Source of the DNA: Salinigranum halophilum
Lineage (GTDB): Archaea; Halobacteriota; Halobacteria; Halobacteriales; Haloferacaceae
NCBI RefSeq assembly: GCF_007004735.1
Contig: NZ_SSNL01000003.1
Location: 186,001-250,000, forward strand
Direction of reading: 5' to 3'
DNA length: 64,000 nt
Both the position numbers and the translations under genes were made by a program. Of the stretch, positions 26,681 through 35,499 are shown piece after piece. Position 1 is the first letter of the stretch. Each line of letters opens with the position of its first letter. The notes beneath the pieces are model-generated. The model saw nothing but the letters and a program-made list of their open reading frames with translations, ran no database searches and had not been told where the DNA came from.

Positions 26681-26754
26681 AGAGAGACGTCACGGGCTCG
26701 GGTGCGCTCACCTTCCGCCAGCGACTACCGGGTACGGGCGCCTCTGTGGTCCGT

Positions 26755-29088
26755 TCAAACCTCTTCGTAGAGGTCGACGATGTCGTCGTAGTCGAGTTTC
26801 CCGTTCTCGTTGAAGTCGTACGCGTCCGCGTTCATCCTGACCGAGTCCGAGTCGAACTGCTCGAACAGGAGGACGACGTCGTCGTAGTCGACGCGCCCGT
26901 TCCCGTTGACGTCCTCGTAGCGACCGTCGTCGTCGAGGTCCGTCGGCGCGGCTCCCGAGCGGCCGACCGACGACGGGCCAGTGATGACGACTCCGTTCTG
27001 CGTCGCCGCGTCGACTGTCTCGCCCGCGTCGCTGTCGAACGCCTCGACCTCGACGACGAGGTCGGTCGTGCCCGCACCGACGCTGGTGAGGTCGATAGTC
27101 GCGAGGGGGACGTTTGTCGCGCCCGACTCGACGGCTCTCTCGGTGTCGACGATCTCCAGTTCGACCGACGAACCGCCGTCGCCGACCGTCGGTGCCTGCG
27201 TGAGTCCGAACGCGTCGTTGTAGCTCGCGCTCACGATCTCTGCGACGTCGGTGTCGGCGACCGAGACGGTCAGTCGGCCGCCGGAGAAGCCGTCCCTCGC
27301 CGACAGCAGCGAGAGGTCGACACTGCCGGACGCGCCGTTTCTGACAGCGAGCGAGTCGATACCGACGACGCTGGTCGCCACGCGGAAGATCACCGTCGTC
27401 CCGCTGACCTCGTGGCCCACGAAGACGAGGGGTTCGTCGATCGGGCTCTCTGCCGCAGTCGCGAAGGCCAGCCCCTCTGGGCCGAGGTCGCCGGCGGCGC
27501 TCGCGGGGGCGTCACCGTCTTCGATCTCCGCCTCGATGTCGACCGAGAAGTCCCGCTCGTTAATGTACTGAACGAACGCGGGCGATTCGGGGTCGGTGAT
27601 GTCGTACACCATCACCCCGCCGATACGCTCGAGACCGATGAACGCGTAGTGGCGGTCGCCGACCTGACCGAGCGCGATTCCCTCGGGTTCGGGACCCTTA
27701 TTATCACTGCGGCCGTCAGGGTCGCTCTCGTCGTTGTCGTTGTTGAACTGGTCGGGGAACCGTTCGGCAGTGATTCGCTCGAAGTCGCTCCCGCTGTCGA
27801 ACACCCGTTCGCCGTCGGTGTTGAAGATGCTGAACGACCGCCCGCCGAAGACGTAGATCTCCTCGTAGAGACCGTCGCCGTCGGTGTCACCGAGCGTCGT
27901 CGTCACGCCCTTCGCGCCGAGGTTTTCGGGCCGTTGGAGCTCCTCGACGCTGTCGATTCCCTCGATCGAGTCGAAGTCGAACGCCTCGGGGTCGAGGTCG
28001 AGGTCGGCGACCTCCCTCTCCTCGCTGAACCCGTCGTAGTCGCGGCCGTCGCCCTCGTTTGCCGTGACGATGTACGTCTCGTCACCGACGCTGTACGAGC
28101 CAATCGCGTCGGGCTGAAGGATGCCGTTGATCGGCCAGTTCCGGATGTTGACCCCACCGTCCTCGTTACTGGCGTCGAGTTCGTTCCCCGCGAGACTGTA
28201 GTCTTTGAAACCCAGCGGAAGCAGCTTCGTGACAGTTGCGCTCTCGATGTCGATCTCGGCGATGGCGTTGTTCTCCTGCAGCGAGACCCACGCGGTCGTC
28301 GAGTCGTCGCTCACAGTGACGTACTCCGGCTCGAAGTCCTGTGAGGCGCTCGCACCCGGCCCGAAGATCCTGATTCCTCGGTCTCGCAGTTCCCCTTCCA
28401 TACCGTCGAACTGGGCGAAGCCAGCCGTGCTGACGGTCGCTGCGTCCGCGCCCGCAGAGATGTCGACGACACTGACCGACCCCCGGGGATCGACGGTGTA
28501 CTCCTCGTTCGGCTCACCCTCGTTGGCGACGAGCGCCTTCTGTCCGTCGGGGGTGAACGTCACCTTGTCGGGCAGCGGCCCGACCGTGGCCGTCCCAAGG
28601 AGATCGAGCGTTTCGGGGTCGTAGAAGCCGACCTGTCCCGGCTCCTGTGCGTTCTCAGCCTCGATCGCGACGGCGACGGTGGCCGTGGACGCCGAGACGC
28701 TGTTCGCGCTGCTCACGCCCGCGAGTTCCCCCGCCACGTCGAGCGCGGCGAGCTTTGTCGGGTCGGTCGGATCCGAGACGTCGAGCACGTCGACGCCGCC
28801 GAGGTCCGAGTTGATCACGAACAGTCGCTGGGTGGGCGGGTGGTAGTCGACAATCTCGGCTCCGCCCTCGTCGAACAGTCCCGACTCGTATCGGCCGATT
28901 GCCTCGAGACGAACGCCCCCGTGCTGCGGGACCGCCCCTCCCTCGACCTGGTGGACAGTCCGTCCATCTGTCGCCGTCCCGTCGGTCTTCGCCGTTGCCG
29001 GTGCGCCCAGTAGTGCGAGTGCGGTGCTCCCGGAGAGGCCGAGAAACGCCCGGCGTCCGAACCGTGTACGCTGTTGTGAATCTCTCAC
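26755..29088 (-). CDS. Tat-exported choice-of-anchor I beta-propeller protein with dockerin-like C-terminus
   Basis: A 777-residue exported protein starting at GTG. Residues 9-33 are a Tat signal (FGRRAFLGLSG). Residues 60-585 form a propeller of the choice-of-anchor I type (VDVLDVSDPTDP, LVANEGEPNEEY, TANEGDGRDYDG, GPEPEGIALG). Residues 585-705 look like a cohesin/CARDB-type beta sandwich. The final 60 residues have two Ca-binding dockerin-like repeats (DVNGNGRVDYDD and DFNENGKLDYDD). It is likely a secreted or surface-attached protein, possibly a phosphoesterase-associated or adhesive one. The AT-rich 29089-29160 is its promoter region. Confidence 0.85.
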   Translation of the reverse strand: MRDSQQRTRFGRRAFLGLSGSTALALLGAPATAKTDGTATDGRTVHQVEGGAVPQHGGVRLEAIGRYESGLFDEGGAEIVDYHPPTQRLFVINSDLGGVDVLDVSDPTDPTKLAALDVAGELAGVSSANSVSASTATVAVAIEAENAQEPGQVGFYDPETLDLLGTATVGPLPDKVTFTPDGQKALVANEGEPNEEYTVDPRGSVSVVDISAGADAATVSTAGFAQFDGMEGELRDRGIRIFGPGASASQDFEPEYVTVSDDSTTAWVSLQENNAIAEIDIESATVTKLLPLGFKDYSLAGNELDASNEDGGVNIRNWPINGILQPDAIGSYSVGDETYIVTANEGDGRDYDGFSEEREVADLDLDPEAFDFDSIEGIDSVEELQRPENLGAKGVTTTLGDTDGDGLYEEIYVFGGRSFSIFNTDGERVFDSGSDFERITAERFPDQFNNDNDESDPDGRSDNKGPEPEGIALGQVGDRHYAFIGLERIGGVMVYDITDPESPAFVQYINERDFSVDIEAEIEDGDAPASAAGDLGPEGLAFATAAESPIDEPLVFVGHEVSGTTVIFRVATSVVGIDSLAVRNGASGSVDLSLLSARDGFSGGRLTVSVADTDVAEIVSASYNDAFGLTQAPTVGDGGSSVELEIVDTERAVESGATNVPLATIDLTSVGAGTTDLVVEVEAFDSDAGETVDAATQNGVVITGPSSVGRSGAAPTDLDDDGRYEDVNGNGRVDYDDVVLLFEQFDSDSVRMNADAYDFNENGKLDYDDIVDLYEEV

Positions 29089-29160
29089 ACAGAGTGGTTA
29101 CAGATGTTAAACTTATTTCTGACTATCATTTTTTATTTTTTCACATATAGTCTCTATACG
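29089..29160 (-). promoter_or_regulatory. AT-rich promoter region of the choice-of-anchor gene
   Basis: A strikingly AT-rich patch in a GC-rich context, with GTTTAAC (29106-29112 area) about 22 nt before the GTG and a T-rich run on the plus strand (29130-29146). It may also serve as transcription end for the CDF gene that stops at 29282. Confidence 0.5.
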
Positions 29161-29281
29161 GCTGTGACGTCCCAAAATACGAACCGAGACATCAGACCGT
29201 ACGATAGTGTTCTGTCCTCTCTCTGTGGGTACGTGTCACAGCGTCCCGTACGTGAGACGACTGACCCGTAGAGCCGACTGC

Positions 29282-30226
29282 TCACACCTCTGGCTCGATG
29301 TAGACCATCCCGACTCGGTCGTCGACGCGTCTGAGCTTCTCCTCGATGGCAACGATGTCGTCGTCGAGGTCGTGGGTGTCGTTGCCGGCCGCGAAGCTCA
29401 CGTCGGCGGTGACGAGGGCGTTCTGCGGGCCGAAGAACACCGTTCGGAGGCGGTCGACGTGGACCACCCCGTCGTGACCGCGAATCGCCTCGCGGAGCCG
29501 CTCTTCGACCTCGTCCGGGAGCGACTCGCCGATGAGCAGCCGCTTGTTCTCCCACCCCAGCGCGAGCGCGAAGCCCATCAGGAGGAGCCCGATGACCACC
29601 GCCGAGACCGAGTCGTAGAGCGGGTTCCCCGTCACTCGCGTGAGGACGATGCCGACGAGGGCGATGGTGGCCCCGCCGAGTGCGATGGCGTCCTCGGTGA
29701 AGGCCGTCAGGGTCGTGACGTCGCTCGTCCGCTTGAACGCCTCGACGATGCCCGACCACCCGTACTCCGTGATCTGTCGCTGGAGTTCGGCGTTTGCCTT
29801 GACGAACGCGTACGTCTCGAAGCCGATGGCGCCCAGGAGCACGACGACGTTCACGAAGAAGGGGTCGACGCTCGTCCCGAACAGCGTGAAGGTCGAACCA
29901 CCGCCGCCGTGGGCCGGGTGGAGGACGGCGTCGTACCCGTGTTTCAACGACTCCCACCCCGCGATGCCGAACAGCAGGACGGAGACGAGAAAGGCGTAGA
30001 AGAACTGTGCCTTGCCGTAGCCGAACGGGTGGCCGCGGTCGGCCGCTTGGCCGCTGTAGCGGATGCCGATGAGCAAGAAGACCTGGTTGCCGGTGTCGGA
30101 GATGGAGTGGTACGTCTCCGAGAGCATCGACGGACTCCCCGTGAGGAGGAAGCCGCCGAACTTCATGATCGCGATGGCACCGTTCGCGACGAGGGCGGCG
30201 AGGACGACGGAGGTGCTACTACCCAT
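29282..30226 (-). CDS. cation diffusion facilitator (CDF) family transporter
   Basis: A 314-residue divalent-cation/proton antiporter: six helices within 10-205 and a cytoplasmic C-terminal domain (about 215-305). Helix II carries HSISDTGNQ (metal-ligand region Hxx(x)D) and helix V EDAIALGG. Zn, Mn, Fe or Co could be the cargo. The usual HxxxD pair in helix V appears as TEDAIAL, so the metal choice is uncertain. Confidence 0.88.
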   Translation of the reverse strand: MGSSTSVVLAALVANGAIAIMKFGGFLLTGSPSMLSETYHSISDTGNQVFLLIGIRYSGQAADRGHPFGYGKAQFFYAFLVSVLLFGIAGWESLKHGYDAVLHPAHGGGGSTFTLFGTSVDPFFVNVVVLLGAIGFETYAFVKANAELQRQITEYGWSGIVEAFKRTSDVTTLTAFTEDAIALGGATIALVGIVLTRVTGNPLYDSVSAVVIGLLLMGFALALGWENKRLLIGESLPDEVEERLREAIRGHDGVVHVDRLRTVFFGPQNALVTADVSFAAGNDTHDLDDDIVAIEEKLRRVDDRVGMVYIEPEV

Positions 30227-30305
30227 ACACCCGGATGACGCCGACCCGCGTTATACCCTTGGTGCGAGGCGGTAGCTTCCTGTAGCCCTCGCTCTTAGCT
30301 CGACC

Positions 30306-30809
30306 ATGCTCGTCGTCGTCTCCGACACCCACTCGCGCTCGGGTCACAAACTCACCGGACGGACGCTCGAGGCCGTCCGCGAGGCCGACGTGGTCGTCCA
30401 CGCGGGCGACTTCAACCGCGAGCCCGTCCTCGACGCCTTCCACGAGGTCGCGAGCGAACTCCACGGTGTCTACGGTAACACCGACAGCGCGGCCATCCGC
30501 GACCGCCTCCCTGTCGCGCGAACCCTCGAGTACCAGGGTCGCCGCTTCGCGGTCACTCACACCCGCGAGGGCGGACCGACGGCGCTGTCGCTGTTCGGCC
30601 GCGAGCGCGGCGCCGACGTGGTCCTGTTCGGTCACTCACACCGACCGACGCTCGACGTCTCGGGGCCGGTGACGCTGCTCAACCCCGGCAGCCACGCCCA
30701 GCCCCGTGGCAACCGACCCGGTCACGCCGAACTCGAACCCGTCCCGGACGGACTTCGCTGTCGGCTGGTGACACCAGAGGGTGAGGTGTTCGAAGAGCAC
30801 GTCGTCTGA
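30306..30809 (+). CDS. YfcE/MJ0936-type metallophosphodiesterase
   Basis: A 167-residue metallophosphoesterase: VVSDTHSR start, HAGDF, YGNTDS, THTREGG, and FGHSHRPT with LLNPGS, the complete dimetal site of the YfcE family. These cleave phosphodiesters (e.g. cyclic nucleotides) in vitro. Divergent from the CDF gene with a 79-nt gap. Confidence 0.9.
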   Translation: MLVVVSDTHSRSGHKLTGRTLEAVREADVVVHAGDFNREPVLDAFHEVASELHGVYGNTDSAAIRDRLPVARTLEYQGRRFAVTHTREGGPTALSLFGRERGADVVLFGHSHRPTLDVSGPVTLLNPGSHAQPRGNRPGHAELEPVPDGLRCRLVTPEGEVFEEHVV

Positions 30810-30974
30810 GGAGGGAAGAAACAGGAGCCCGCACCCGGCCGGTCGTCACGGGAGTGGGGAGGGCAGACTGGCATCAGCGGGGACCGAACCGGGCGCACTC
30901 TCGTGTAGGACGTTCTGGCTCAAGAGGGCATCTAAGAGTCAAAGACCGGTTTTACCTTTCGGACTGGTAGCACT

Positions 30975-31001
30975 TCGCACGCCCGTCGGCGTCCCGTGCG
31001 A
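30975..31001 (-). terminator. hairpin just after the HTH/membrane protein gene
   Basis: TCGCACG and CGTGCGA (30975-30981, 30995-31001) form a 7-bp stem starting 4 nt after the stop of the minus-strand gene at 31005. Position suggests transcription end or mRNA 3' protection. A TTTTACC box at about 30950 on the plus strand is seen, but no gene follows it. Confidence 0.35.
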
Positions 31002-31004
31002 CCC

Positions 31005-31976
31005 TCACCGGCGGACCAGCCAGAACACGAACCCACCGAGCAGGACCGTCGTCCCGCCGAGGAAGAAGAGCAGGCCCGGAGAGGCCGCGGCACCCCCGAG
31101 CACGCCCGGTTGCGCCGCCGTGGCGGCAGCGGTCGCCTCGACGGTCGCGTCGGCGACCGGCGTCGGAACCGGTGTCGCGGTTCCCGTCGGCGTCGTCTCC
31201 GGCAGCGCCGTCGCGACGGGCGTCGCCGTCTGCGTCGCCGTCGGCGCGGGTGTCGCCGTCATCGCGGCGGTCGTGTCGGCCACCGCCGTGGCCTCTGTCG
31301 GGCCCGTCGCGGTCGTCGTCGCCTCGGCGATCTGGAACCCGCCTCCCCCCGTCGTGGTCTCGACTGCCGTTCTCGTCGTGGTTTCGGTCGCGACCTCGGT
31401 CGCCGTCTGTTCGGGTGTCGGGGCCGCCGCACCGCCGCCGCTCACACTGCCGTCTCCCGCTCCCGTCGTCGACGGTGCGCCCCCGCCGTCGGCACCTCCA
31501 CCCTCCGCTCCCCCGGCACTCGTCCCGAAGCCCACAGAGCGCCCCTCCCGCGCGAGTCGGTCGACGACGACGCTGGCGAGGCCGAGGACGCCCACCCCAC
31601 CCAGGAGGCGCGCGAGGGCGGCCTTCAGCCCCGTCGTCTCCTCCTGTCGGCCGGCGACGACGACGAGCGCGCGGTCGGCGGGGACGTAGACGTTCATCTC
31701 TCGACCCTTCTCGGAGTAGACCGTGTCACCCACCTCGACGAGACCGGCGTCCTCGAGTTTCCGGAGGTGGTACTGGACGTTCTGGAGCGAGGTGTCGACC
31801 CGGCTGGCTACCTCCGACGCCGACGCGGGTTCCTCGTGGAGGGCAGCGAGGACCGCGCGCGTTGTCGACGACGACAGGGCGTCGATGAGTTCGTCCGCGT
31901 CGTCGGAGTCGAGGCCGACGACCCGGGGTTCCTCGTTCGGGTCGATGTCGGGCTTGGAGGGCAGGAGACCGGCCAT
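31005..31976 (-). CDS. membrane-tethered ArsR-type HTH protein with Thr/Ala/Pro-rich external loop
   Basis: 323 residues. 25-100 form a winged helix (SSTTRAVLAALHEEP, then SASEVASRVDTSLQNVQYHLRKLE). A hydrophobic segment lies at about 123-138. 145-290 are low-complexity Gly then Thr/Ala/Pro/Glu, apt for O-glycosylation. 301-320 form a last helix ending LVRR. Predicted topology: HTH domain inside, disordered loop outside, C-terminus inside. Start at 31976 is preferred over longer in-frame options because the N-terminus then matches related regulators. A direct sensor role is inference. Confidence 0.8.
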   Translation of the reverse strand: MAGLLPSKPDIDPNEEPRVVGLDSDDADELIDALSSSTTRAVLAALHEEPASASEVASRVDTSLQNVQYHLRKLEDAGLVEVGDTVYSEKGREMNVYVPADRALVVVAGRQEETTGLKAALARLLGGVGVLGLASVVVDRLAREGRSVGFGTSAGGAEGGGADGGGAPSTTGAGDGSVSGGGAAAPTPEQTATEVATETTTRTAVETTTGGGGFQIAEATTTATGPTEATAVADTTAAMTATPAPTATQTATPVATALPETTPTGTATPVPTPVADATVEATAAATAAQPGVLGGAAASPGLLFFLGGTTVLLGGFVFWLVRR

Positions 31977-32070
31977 CGCCGCTCGTGTTCCCGCCCGCGA
32001 CGTATGAGTGTTCTCACTTCGCCATCGCGACCCCGAAACGGCTTTACCCGCGCCACCGGTACCGCGGTAC

Positions 32071-32241
32071 ATGCTCCCTGTCGCACCCGCGACTGGAGTC
32101 GTCGACACGCTCACGGGTGACCCCATCCTGCTCGTGCTCGTTGTCGGCCTTCTCCTGATCGTGTTCTTCGCGTATCTCTACGTTCGGCGGACGCTGATGA
32201 ACCTCCGCGACGGGTACGAAGACGCCTACCGCGGGAAGTAG
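32071..32241 (+). CDS. small single-pass membrane protein
   Basis: A 56-residue protein with one strong helix (about 19-40, ILLVLVVGLLLIVFFAYLYV) and a charged tail (RRTLMNLRDGYEDAYRGK). A CTTTAC TATA box lies about 28 nt before the ATG. It ends 5 nt before the phosphate permease gene, so they are co-transcribed; it might be a small partner of that permease. Confidence 0.77.
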   Translation: MLPVAPATGVVDTLTGDPILLVLVVGLLLIVFFAYLYVRRTLMNLRDGYEDAYRGK

Positions 32242-32246
32242 TCCGG

Positions 32247-33449
32247 ATGGTCACCGCAGCGACCCTCGGGACCTTCGCCGTCGCCGCCCTCGCCTCCCTG
32301 TTCATGGCGTGGGCTATCGGCGCGGGGTCGTCGGGGTCGACGCCGTTCGCCGCGGCCGTCGGCGCCAATGCCATCTCCGTGATGCGCGCCGGATTCGTCG
32401 TCGGCATGCTCGGCTTCCTCGGTGCGGTCCTCCAGGGCGCGAACGTCACCGAGGCGGTCGGTACCGAACTCGTCGCTGGCGCGACGCTCACCGCCCCAGC
32501 CGTCATCGTCGCGCTCCTCGTCGCCGCCACGCTCGTCGCGCTCGGGGTCTTCGCGGGCTACCCCATCGCCACGGCGTTCACGGTCACCGGGGCCGTCGTC
32601 GGCGCGGGTCTCGCGCTCGGCGGCGACCCCGCCTGGGGGAAGTACCAGGAGATCGGGGCGCTCTGGGTGCTCACGCCCTTCGTCGGCGGCGGCATCGCTT
32701 ACTCGACCGCCAGAGCGCTCCGAAACGAACGCATCCCCGAGCGCCTCGCCGTCCCGATCCTCGCGGGGGTGGTCGGTGCCATCGTCACCAACATCGAGTT
32801 CGCCGTGCTCCCCGGGCCCGACGGGAGCGGCTCCATCGCCGGCACCCTCGCGGGTGCGGGACTCCTCCCGACAGGGCCGCTCGTCGCCCGACTCGTCTTC
32901 ACGCTCGTCCTCTCCGTCCTCGTCTCCCTCGCGCTCGCCCGCGAGATGGCCGACGACCAGGCGCGCGGTCAGCAGCGTTTCCTCCTCGTCCTCGGCGCGC
33001 TCGTCGCCTTCTCGGCTGGCGGGTCGCAGGTCGGCCTCGCCATCGGGCCGCTCGTTCCCCTGTTGAGCGACTTCTCGGTTCCGCTCCCGGCCGTCCTGGC
33101 CGGCGGCGGGCTGGGCCTCCTCGTCGGGTCGTGGACGGGTGCGCCGCGGATGATAAAGGCGCTCGCGCAGGACTACTCCTCGCTGGGCCCGCGGCGCTCC
33201 ATCGCGGCGATGATTCCCTCGTTCGCCATCGCCCAGACCGCGGTGGCGTTCGGGATTCCGGTCTCGTTCAACGAGATTATCGTCAGCGCCATCATCGGCT
33301 CGGGCTACGCCGCCGCGAGCGAGGGTGGCGGCGGCGTCAGCGCCGCGAAGATGGGTTACACCGTCCTCGCGTGGCTCGGGTCGCTCGCGCTCGCGTTCGG
33401 TCTCTCGTACGGCGTGTTCACCGCTGTCGACCTCCTACTCCTCGGGTGA
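32247..33449 (+). CDS. PiT family inorganic phosphate permease
   Basis: A 400-residue membrane protein with about ten helices and the inverted PiT duplication: first copy AIGAGSSGSTPFAAAVGANAISVMRAG (start near residue 24), second copy ...GIPVSFNEIIVSAIIGSGYA near 335. PiT carriers move phosphate with a cation. The canonical GANDVANA is altered to GANAIS, as in the haloarchaeal branch. Its last 15 nt overlap the convergent small gene. Confidence 0.85.
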   Translation: MVTAATLGTFAVAALASLFMAWAIGAGSSGSTPFAAAVGANAISVMRAGFVVGMLGFLGAVLQGANVTEAVGTELVAGATLTAPAVIVALLVAATLVALGVFAGYPIATAFTVTGAVVGAGLALGGDPAWGKYQEIGALWVLTPFVGGGIAYSTARALRNERIPERLAVPILAGVVGAIVTNIEFAVLPGPDGSGSIAGTLAGAGLLPTGPLVARLVFTLVLSVLVSLALAREMADDQARGQQRFLLVLGALVAFSAGGSQVGLAIGPLVPLLSDFSVPLPAVLAGGGLGLLVGSWTGAPRMIKALAQDYSSLGPRRSIAAMIPSFAIAQTAVAFGIPVSFNEIIVSAIIGSGYAAASEGGGGVSAAKMGYTVLAWLGSLALAFGLSYGVFTAVDLLLLG

Positions 33450-33698
33450 CTCGAAAGAGTTCTCGGCCGCGGTGGCGTCGCTGGCGAGTCGGTCGGCCGC
33501 GTCGGCGAGTCGCTCGTGCGCGCGGACGAACCGCCACGCGAGGTAGACGACGAACCCCCACAGGGAGAGCGCGACGACTGCGAGGAGTTGCTGGACGACG
33601 AGGACGCTGTAGAGGAAGACGACGAGGAGCGCCACGGCGGCGACGATCATCAAGAGCGAGTCGCGGTCGACGCCGTCGACGGGAGAGGGCTCGGACAT
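33435..33698 (-). CDS. small membrane protein with two helices
   Basis: An 87-residue protein starting MSEPSPVDG, with two helices (about 15-40, 43-60) and a charged tail (AHERLADAADRLAS). It resembles uncharacterised haloarchaeal membrane proteins; function unknown. Convergent with the phosphate permease, overlapping by 15 nt. Confidence 0.72.
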   Translation of the reverse strand: MSEPSPVDGVDRDSLLMIVAAVALLVVFLYSVLVVQQLLAVVALSLWGFVVYLAWRFVRAHERLADAADRLASDATAAENSFESPEE

Positions 33699-33752
33699 CG
33701 GTTCTGTGGCTCTCGACACGCTGGCAAAAGCGTTCGTGTCCGGGCGGTCGCG

Positions 33753-35117
33753 CTACCCCTCGACTTCCGCCTCTGTCTCGTCGGCGTCCTCGTCGGCCGC
33801 TTCGACCGGACGCGTGGAGAGGCGCGCCTTCATGATGCGGGTGTTGTCGACCTGTTCGATGCGGATGAGGACGTTCTCGTAGGCGATCTCTTCTCCCTCC
33901 TCGACGAGGCGGCCGGCGCGGTTGAAGATGAAGCCCGCAAGCGTCTCGAACTCCTCGCCCTCGGGTAGTTCGAGGTCGAGCACGTCGTTGACCTCGTCGA
34001 TGTTCACCTCGCCGCGGACGAGGCAGTCGCCGTCCTCGAGGAACTCGAACGACTCTTCCTCGTCGCTCTCGAGGATGTCGCCGACGATCTCCTCGACCAT
34101 GTCCTCCATGGTGATGAGCCCCTCCGTCGTCCCGAACTCGTCGATGACGACGACCATCTGCATCCGTTCGTTCTGTATCTCTTGGAGGAGTTCGTCGACG
34201 TTCTTCGACTCGGGGACGTGCAGCGTCGGCTGGACGAGGTCGGTGAGGCTCGCCGTCCCCTCGCCGTAGTGTTTCTCGCGGACGAGGTCGCGGATGTTGA
34301 CGATGCCGATGACGTTGTCGAGGTTGCCGTCGTAGACCGGCACGCGCTCGTGGTCGGACTGGACGCACGTCTCGATGGCCTCGTCGAGCGTCGCGCCCTT
34401 CGGGACGGCTGTCATGTCGAGTCGGGGCGTCATCACCTCCTTGGCGATGGTGTTGTTGAAGCGGAAGATGCGGTCGAGCATCTCGCGTTCGTCCTCCTCG
34501 ATGACGCCCTCGCGCTCGCCGGTCTCGATCATGTTCTGAATCTCGTCGCGGGTGACGTACGTCGTCTCTATCGCGGAGCGCCCCCCCGTCACGCGGTTGA
34601 TGACCCGCGTGAGATAGTCGAAGACGACGATGAGCGGGAAGAGCACGTACTCCGAGAGCTTCAACGGCCGGGCGATGCGCAGCGCCCACGACTCGGTGTT
34701 CTCGACCGCGTACGACTTCGGTGCGGACTCGCCGAAGAGGAGCACCAAGGCGGTGATGCCGAACGTCGAGGCGATGACGGCAAGCCCCTGGTTGTCGAGG
34801 AGGACGGCGAGCAGTCCCGTCGCGATGGAGGTCATCGCGATGTTGACCAGGTTGTTGCCGACGAGGATCGTCACGAGCAACCGGTGGGGGTCGTCTTTCA
34901 GCTCTTTGACCGTCGCCGCCCCCGGCACGCCCTCCTCGACCATGTTGTCGACCCGGTGTTTCGCGAGCGAGAACATCGCGATCTCCGAGGAGGAGAAGAA
35001 CGCGGAGAGGCCGATGAGGAAGACGATCGCGATGGCCCCGCCGATGGTCACTGTCGTGTCGGTTATCGGTAACGCCTCGGTGACCTGGCCGGCGGTAGTC
35101 TGTGTGACTGTGGCCAT
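33753..35117 (-). CDS. CNNM/CorC-type transporter with CBS pair
   Basis: A 454-residue member of the hemolysin C/CNNM family: DUF21 transmembrane domain (about 20-195, FFSSSEIAMFSLAKHR), two CBS domains (about 215-335, PRLDMTAVPKGATLDEAIE) and a CorC_HlyC domain (about 345-430, VIDEFGTTEGLITMEDMVEEIVG). Relatives export Mg or Co. Acidic tail. ATG 35117 (with TATA-like TTATAT at 35137-35142) is chosen; an ATG at 35138 is possible. Confidence 0.88.
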   Translation of the reverse strand: MATVTQTTAGQVTEALPITDTTVTIGGAIAIVFLIGLSAFFSSSEIAMFSLAKHRVDNMVEEGVPGAATVKELKDDPHRLLVTILVGNNLVNIAMTSIATGLLAVLLDNQGLAVIASTFGITALVLLFGESAPKSYAVENTESWALRIARPLKLSEYVLFPLIVVFDYLTRVINRVTGGRSAIETTYVTRDEIQNMIETGEREGVIEEDEREMLDRIFRFNNTIAKEVMTPRLDMTAVPKGATLDEAIETCVQSDHERVPVYDGNLDNVIGIVNIRDLVREKHYGEGTASLTDLVQPTLHVPESKNVDELLQEIQNERMQMVVVIDEFGTTEGLITMEDMVEEIVGDILESDEEESFEFLEDGDCLVRGEVNIDEVNDVLDLELPEGEEFETLAGFIFNRAGRLVEEGEEIAYENVLIRIEQVDNTRIMKARLSTRPVEAADEDADETEAEVEG

Positions 35118-35241
35118 CGATTGCAGCGGCAAACCCATATAACACCAGAGATTGTCGGGGCGCGGAATTAAGAGTTGTCCATCCACGACCACGTCGTCAC
35201 GTTGCGACACGCTTAGGCCGAACACTCCCCAACGGTCACGT

Positions 35242-35499
35242 ATGACCGATTCGGCCATCACGCTGTACCGACTCCAGGCGTGTCCGTACTGTGAGCGCGT
35301 CGTCCGGAAACTCGACGAGTACGGCCTCGAGTACACCTCCCGATTCGTCGAGCCGATGCACGGGGACCGCGACGTCGTCAAGCGTGTCTCGGGCAAGCGG
35401 ACCGTCCCGGCCCTCGTCGACGACACGACGGGCGTGACGATGTCCGAGTCGGCCAACATCGTCGACTACCTCGAGAAGACTTACGGGGAGGGGTCGTAG
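35242..35499 (+). CDS. glutaredoxin-like protein
   Basis: An 85-residue thioredoxin-fold protein with CPYC at residues 14-17, TVPALVDD (cis-Pro) near 54 and SANIVDYLE near 70. Haloarchaea use gamma-glutamylcysteine as low-mass thiol, so it probably works with that or another dithiol system. Its stop codon is directly followed by the ATG of the peroxiredoxin-like gene, implying one operon. Confidence 0.9.
   Translation: MTDSAITLYRLQACPYCERVVRKLDEYGLEYTSRFVEPMHGDRDVVKRVSGKRTVPALVDDTTGVTMSESANIVDYLEKTYGEGS

Noticed and set aside
25906-28344. Very long plus-strand open frame spanning the threonine aldolase and choice-of-anchor genes
   Set aside because: It is antisense/out-of-frame to two well-supported genes; the product is Arg/Pro-rich with no domain, a normal result of high GC at third codon positions.
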